Below the pieces are notes generated by a model that worked only from the letters and a program-made list of their open reading frames with translations, ran no database searches and was not told the DNA's origin. From assembly GCA_905372605.1 (NCBI GenBank), contig CAJPPQ010000031.1, positions 1 to 10,981 of the forward strand: DNA of 10,981 nt. The letters run 5' to 3'. The first letter of the stretch is position 1; each line of letters starts with the position of its first letter. Positions 8,288-10,981 of this stretch are shown piece after piece. This stretch comes from Porphyromonadaceae bacterium. Lineage in GTDB: Bacteria; Bacteroidota; Bacteroidia; Bacteroidales; Paludibacteraceae. A program made the position numbers and the translations under genes.

Positions 8288-8343
8288 TACCGACTGTAAA
8301 GGCATCGAATGCAAAACAGATGGTGTGTCAGAAAAAAGGACAT

Positions 8344-8361
8344 ACTCTCTAAGAGTTTTTT
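8344..8361 (+). terminator. Weak intrinsic terminator candidate after the helicase gene
   Basis: ACTCT (8344-8348) pairs with AGAGT (8352-8356) over a 3-base loop, and a run of six T (8356-8361) follows, 57 bases after the helicase stop. The stem is only five pairs with two G-C. An alternative pairing of 8346-8353 with 8381-8388 competes with it. The position is right for ending the operon, but the structure is marginal. Confidence 0.35.
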
Positions 8362-8432
8362 CATTATTTAAGGGGTATCGCTTAGAGGCTGTAAGTTTTC
8401 CGTTTTTTACCTTTCATAACTCAAAAAAGTAA

Positions 8433-8618
8433 AAGGCGAATGGGAGGATATACTGCGTCATCAATAGCAATAGCCCTGTTGTTCCTTTGCTACCAAGCCT
8501 TATGCATATTTTTTTATAGTTATTGCCTGTAATTAAAGGAATAATCGACATATTATCAATTATATATTCCGATACATTTAAGAGTTACGATAGGCTTGTC
8601 AATTACGGATATAAACAC
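8433..8618 (+). pseudogene. Remnant of an IS1595/ISXO2-like DDE transposase
   Basis: One + frame reads KANGRIYCVI from 8433. It is then garbled up to a TAG at 8517-8519 and resumes from 8520 with LLPVIKGIIDILSIIYSD, TFKSYDRLVNYGYKH. The second part resembles the C-terminal catalytic block of IS1595-family transposases, typically a 'PIIKG..D..S.IYTD.W..Y..LV..GYKKH' pattern; the aspartate coded at 8571-8573 would be the second DDE residue. The expected continuation (RVxH..NEF and the last catalytic residue) is missing. After the histidine at 8616-8618 the reading becomes low-complexity hydrophobic sequence up to a stop near 8708. The N-terminal zinc ribbon and first half are also absent. I infer a decayed insertion-sequence fragment. 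No terminal inverted repeats or target duplication were found. The family match is from memory of the motif. Confidence 0.6.
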
Positions 8619-8714
8619 ACATTTACTCAAAAATTATATTTAATTTCTCTCATAAATTTCTTATGTTTAGTATTTTTTTTACTAATAAATACACCGATAG
8701 TGGTATAAAATTAT

Positions 8715-8722
8715 TACCTTTG
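8715..8722 (+). promoter_or_regulatory. Promoter -7 box for dcuB-ansB
   Basis: TACCTTTG is a full match to the Bacteroidetes -7 consensus TAnnTTTG, 42 bases before the dcuB ATG at 8765. Transcription would start near 8728 and leave a leader of about 35 bases. I do not find a convincing TTG/TTTG -33 element at the usual spacing of about 19-20 bases, so activation by a regulator is possible. No clear palindromic operator was seen. Confidence 0.55.
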
Positions 8723-8764
8723 CATTGCATTATAATAAATAAGAAAGCAAACGAAGGCTGTATA

Positions 8765-10081
8765 ATGGAATTTTTAGTAATTGCAGAATTACTCGTGGTT
8801 TTGGCTATGATTTTTATAGGTGCACGAGTGGGAGGAATTGGATTAGGTATTTATGGCATGATTGGCGTGTTTGTCCTTGTCTTTGGTTTCGGACTTGAAC
8901 CGGGCTCAGCACCAATCGACGTTATGATGATTATTGTTGCCGTAATCACGGCTGCCGCAGCTTTGCAGGCATCCGGCGGTTTGGAGTACTTGGTAGGAGT
9001 AGCCGCCAAATTCTTGAGGAAGCATCCCGAACAGATTACTTACTTCGGTCCGCTGATCTGCTGGCTATTCTGTATCGTTGCAGGAACAGCCCACACGTCT
9101 TATTCGTTGCTGCCTATTATTTCAGAAATAGCACAAGCCAACAAGATACGCCCCGAACGTCCGATGAGTCTCAGCGTCATTGCTGCCTCGCTGGGGATAA
9201 CGGGAAGCCCCGTAAGTGCAGCTACCGCAGCATTGATTAGTCAGGATATTCTCGGTGCAAAAGGCATCGAATTGGGCACTATTCTGATAGTTTGTATTCC
9301 CGCATCGCTCGTTGCTATCTTGGTAGCAGCCTTTATTCAGAACCGCGTGGGCAAAGAATTGGAGGACGACCCTGAATACAAGCGCAGAGTGGCAGAGGGT
9401 ATTATCAACCCCGAAGAAGATAAACACAACCTTGAAATAGCAGAAGAACAACCCAATCCACGTGCAAAATACTCTGTTTGGGCATTCTTTGCCGGCGTTA
9501 TCTTGGTGGTTGTTTTCGGTTTCTTCCCACAATTGCGTCCCGAAGGCGTTACTATGAGCCAGGCAATCGAAATGATAATGATGTCAATAGCTGCAGTCAT
9601 ACTCCTTGTCGGCAAGGCAAAGGCAAGCGAAGCAGTTAACGGAAACATATTTAAAGCGGGTATGAATGCCGTTGTAGCCATCTTCGGTATTGCGTGGATG
9701 GGCAGCACTTTCTATACCGGCAACCAAGAATACTTGAACAATGCACTATCGGGTATGGTTTCCGCCGCACCTTTCTTGTTTACAGTGGCGTTGTTCATTA
9801 TGAGCATTATGCTCTTCTCGCAAGCAGCGACTGTAACTACACTCTATCCTGTGGGCGTAGCTTTGGGTATCAATCCTATGTTTTTGGTGGCAATGTTCCC
9901 AGCTTGTAATGGCTATTTCTTCTTGCCAAACTACCCGACTGAGGTGGCAGCAATAGACTTCGACCGCACGGGAACGACCCACGTGGGTAAGTATGTGATA
10001 AATCACAGCTTCCAATTGCCGGGATTTATTACAACCGTCGTTTCTATTGGTGTGGCAGCAATCATCGTACAATTTCTTTAA
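8765..10081 (+). CDS. dcuB: Anaerobic C4-dicarboxylate transporter, DcuA/DcuB family
   Basis: 438 residues starting MEFLVIAELLVVLAMIFIGA at 8765. An in-frame ATG at 8663 is rejected because it lies upstream of the -7 box and would add an unrelated 34-residue polar leader; 438 fits the Dcu family length (about 430-445). The protein is an integral inner-membrane carrier with about ten hydrophobic segments. A charged cytoplasmic-type loop lies near the middle (GKELEDDPEYKRRV, NPEEDKHN). Family hallmarks are GTAHTSYSLLPIISEIA, SLGITGSPVSAATAAL and, near the end, PNYPTEVAAIDFDRTGTTHVG. Dcu carriers exchange fumarate, malate or aspartate for succinate during anaerobic fumarate respiration. Sequence alone does not separate DcuA from DcuB, so the symbol is approximate. 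The asparaginase gene follows after 59 bases without a terminator, so the two are probably co-transcribed. Confidence 0.93.
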   Translation: MEFLVIAELLVVLAMIFIGARVGGIGLGIYGMIGVFVLVFGFGLEPGSAPIDVMMIIVAVITAAAALQASGGLEYLVGVAAKFLRKHPEQITYFGPLICWLFCIVAGTAHTSYSLLPIISEIAQANKIRPERPMSLSVIAASLGITGSPVSAATAALISQDILGAKGIELGTILIVCIPASLVAILVAAFIQNRVGKELEDDPEYKRRVAEGIINPEEDKHNLEIAEEQPNPRAKYSVWAFFAGVILVVVFGFFPQLRPEGVTMSQAIEMIMMSIAAVILLVGKAKASEAVNGNIFKAGMNAVVAIFGIAWMGSTFYTGNQEYLNNALSGMVSAAPFLFTVALFIMSIMLFSQAATVTTLYPVGVALGINPMFLVAMFPACNGYFFLPNYPTEVAAIDFDRTGTTHVGKYVINHSFQLPGFITTVVSIGVAAIIVQFL

Positions 10082-10140
10082 AGAATAACGAAAGTAAAAA
10101 AACAATTAAATATTAATAACTTATAAAAATTCAATTTGTT

Positions 10141-10981
10141 ATGAGAAGATTTAAGATTTCAATTTTGATGACATTGATATTGTTGGTGTCTACACAGGTA
10201 TTAGCACAGAAACCTAAGATTCGTATTTTGGCAACAGGTGGCACAATTGCAGGTGTTTCTGCATCGGCTACAAGTTCTGCGTATGGCGCAGGTCAAGTTG
10301 GCATTCAGACTTTGATAGACGCCGTACCTCAGATAAAGGACGTTGCAAACGTTTCGGGCGAACAGATTGTAAACATTGGTAGCCAAGATATGAACGATGC
10401 AGTGTGGTTGAAGTTGGCAAAACGCATCAATCAGCTGTTGAACGAAGAGGGCTACGATGGTGTATTGGTTACTCACGGTACCGACACAATGGAAGAAACA
10501 GCTTACTTCCTTTCGTTGACGGTTCACTCTGACAAGCCTGTTGTATTGGTGGGCTCTATGCGTCCATCTACCGCTATCAGTGCAGATGGTCCCGCCAACC
10601 TCTACAATGGTATCTGCGCCGTAGCCGACCCGTCTTCAAAAGGACAAGGTGTAATGGTTTGTATGAACAACGAACTATTTGAAGCCAAATCGGTTGTGAA
10701 GACCCATACCACAGACTGCGCAACTTTCAAAGGCGGTATTTACGGCGAAATGGGTTATATCTACAATGGCAAGCCTGTTTATTTGCACAAGCCAATGGCA
10801 AAGCAAGGTCTTCAATCAGAGTTCGATGTAAAGAACTTGACTTCACTTCCAAAGGTGGGCATCGTTTACGGTTACGCCAACTGCTCTCCACTTCCAATGC
10901 AAGCATTCGTAAATGCCAAGTACGATGGTATCGTTTTGGCAGGTGTGGGCGACGGCAACTTCTATAAAGATGTGTTCGATG
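10141..10981 (+). CDS. ansB: Periplasmic type II L-asparaginase (3' end cut by window)
   Basis: About 280 residues are present and the gene continues past the window edge; the family length is about 350. A signal peptide (MRRFKISILMTLILL... ending VLA at 22, then QKPKIRI) directs it to the periplasm. Catalytic motifs are intact: ATGGTIAG with nucleophile T35, Y48 in SSAYGAGQVG (matching the flexible-loop tyrosine), and VTHGTDTMEET with T114-D115. MRPSTAISADGPANLYN and KTHTTDCATFKGG (with the active-site lysine region) follow. The sequence is very close to E. coli AnsB throughout, including NIGSQDMND and LPKVGIVYGYAN. It hydrolyses asparagine to aspartate and ammonia; the glutamate of the final catalytic region lies beyond the window. 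Downstream of a Dcu carrier, it likely supplies aspartate for fumarate respiration. The start ATG has only AT-rich sequence before it. Confidence 0.95.
   Translation, partial: MRRFKISILMTLILLVSTQVLAQKPKIRILATGGTIAGVSASATSSAYGAGQVGIQTLIDAVPQIKDVANVSGEQIVNIGSQDMNDAVWLKLAKRINQLLNEEGYDGVLVTHGTDTMEETAYFLSLTVHSDKPVVLVGSMRPSTAISADGPANLYNGICAVADPSSKGQGVMVCMNNELFEAKSVVKTHTTDCATFKGGIYGEMGYIYNGKPVYLHKPMAKQGLQSEFDVKNLTSLPKVGIVYGYANCSPLPMQAFVNAKYDGIVLAGVGDGNFYKDVFD

Larger units (their letters stand above)
8288..8764 (+). other. Gene-poor AT-rich intergenic region
   Basis: This 477-base stretch lies between the helicase gene and dcuB. It contains the weak terminator candidate (8344-8361), the transposase relic (8433-8618), a T8 run (8673-8680) and the dcuB -7 box (8715-8722). 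A second weak hairpin can be drawn between 8401-8413 and 8426-8438. No tRNA, riboswitch or intact protein gene is visible. It marks a switch from the operon to genes with different codon usage. Confidence 0.7.

Noticed and set aside
8414..8551. A 45-codon - strand frame with a hydrophobic C-terminal half (MTQYILPFAFYFFEL)
   Set aside because: It is antisense to the transposase relic, has no promoter or homologue I recognise, and is short enough to arise by chance in AT-rich DNA.
10082..10140. Terminator or separate promoter between dcuB and ansB
   Set aside because: No hairpin with a T-run is present. The closest -7-like word (TCAATTTG) lies only a few bases before the ansB ATG and mismatches the consensus.

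Overview
The window looks like chromosomal DNA of an anaerobic member of the Bacteroidales (Bacteroidetes). The signs are: Bacteroidetes-type promoter -7 boxes (TAnnTTTG) before two genes, A/T-rich leaders instead of clear Shine-Dalgarno sites, lipoprotein and Sec signals, a periplasmic amidase with a golvesin/'xanthan lyase'-type domain, and a dcuB-ansB pair typical of fumarate-respiring gut or oral Bacteroidales. All recognisable intact genes lie on the + strand. The species cannot be told from the sequence.

Layout. (1) 36-566: a small exported protein of unknown function, probably a lipoprotein, closed by a strong intrinsic terminator (588-635). (2) 655-8287: a probable five-gene operon starting from a -33/-7 promoter at 655-684. 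It encodes an S41 serine peptidase lipoprotein, a 1016-residue multidomain N-acetylmuramoyl-L-alanine amidase, a family-2 glycosyltransferase, the 16S rRNA methyltransferase RsmI and a RecD-like superfamily 1 helicase. Gaps within it are 9, 51, 9 and 26 bases. (3) 8288-8764: an AT-rich gap without an intact gene. It holds a weak terminator candidate, the decayed C-terminal part of what looks like an IS1595/ISXO2-type transposase (about 8433-8618), and a promoter -7 box at 8715-8722. (4) 8765-10981: a Dcu-type C4-dicarboxylate transporter followed after 59 bases by a periplasmic type II L-asparaginase, which runs off the window end.

How the genes may work together. The first part of the operon acts on the envelope (periplasmic peptidase, peptidoglycan amidase, sugar transfer). 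The last two genes are information-processing functions and probably only share transcription. The dcuB-ansB pair makes metabolic sense: asparagine is deamidated in the periplasm, and the aspartate is taken up by the Dcu carrier and feeds fumarate respiration, with succinate exported in exchange.

I see no tRNA, rRNA, CRISPR array, phage or toxin/defence module. Nothing here is clearly a new system. The best leads are the split-amidase architecture, the transposase relic and the unknown lipoprotein.
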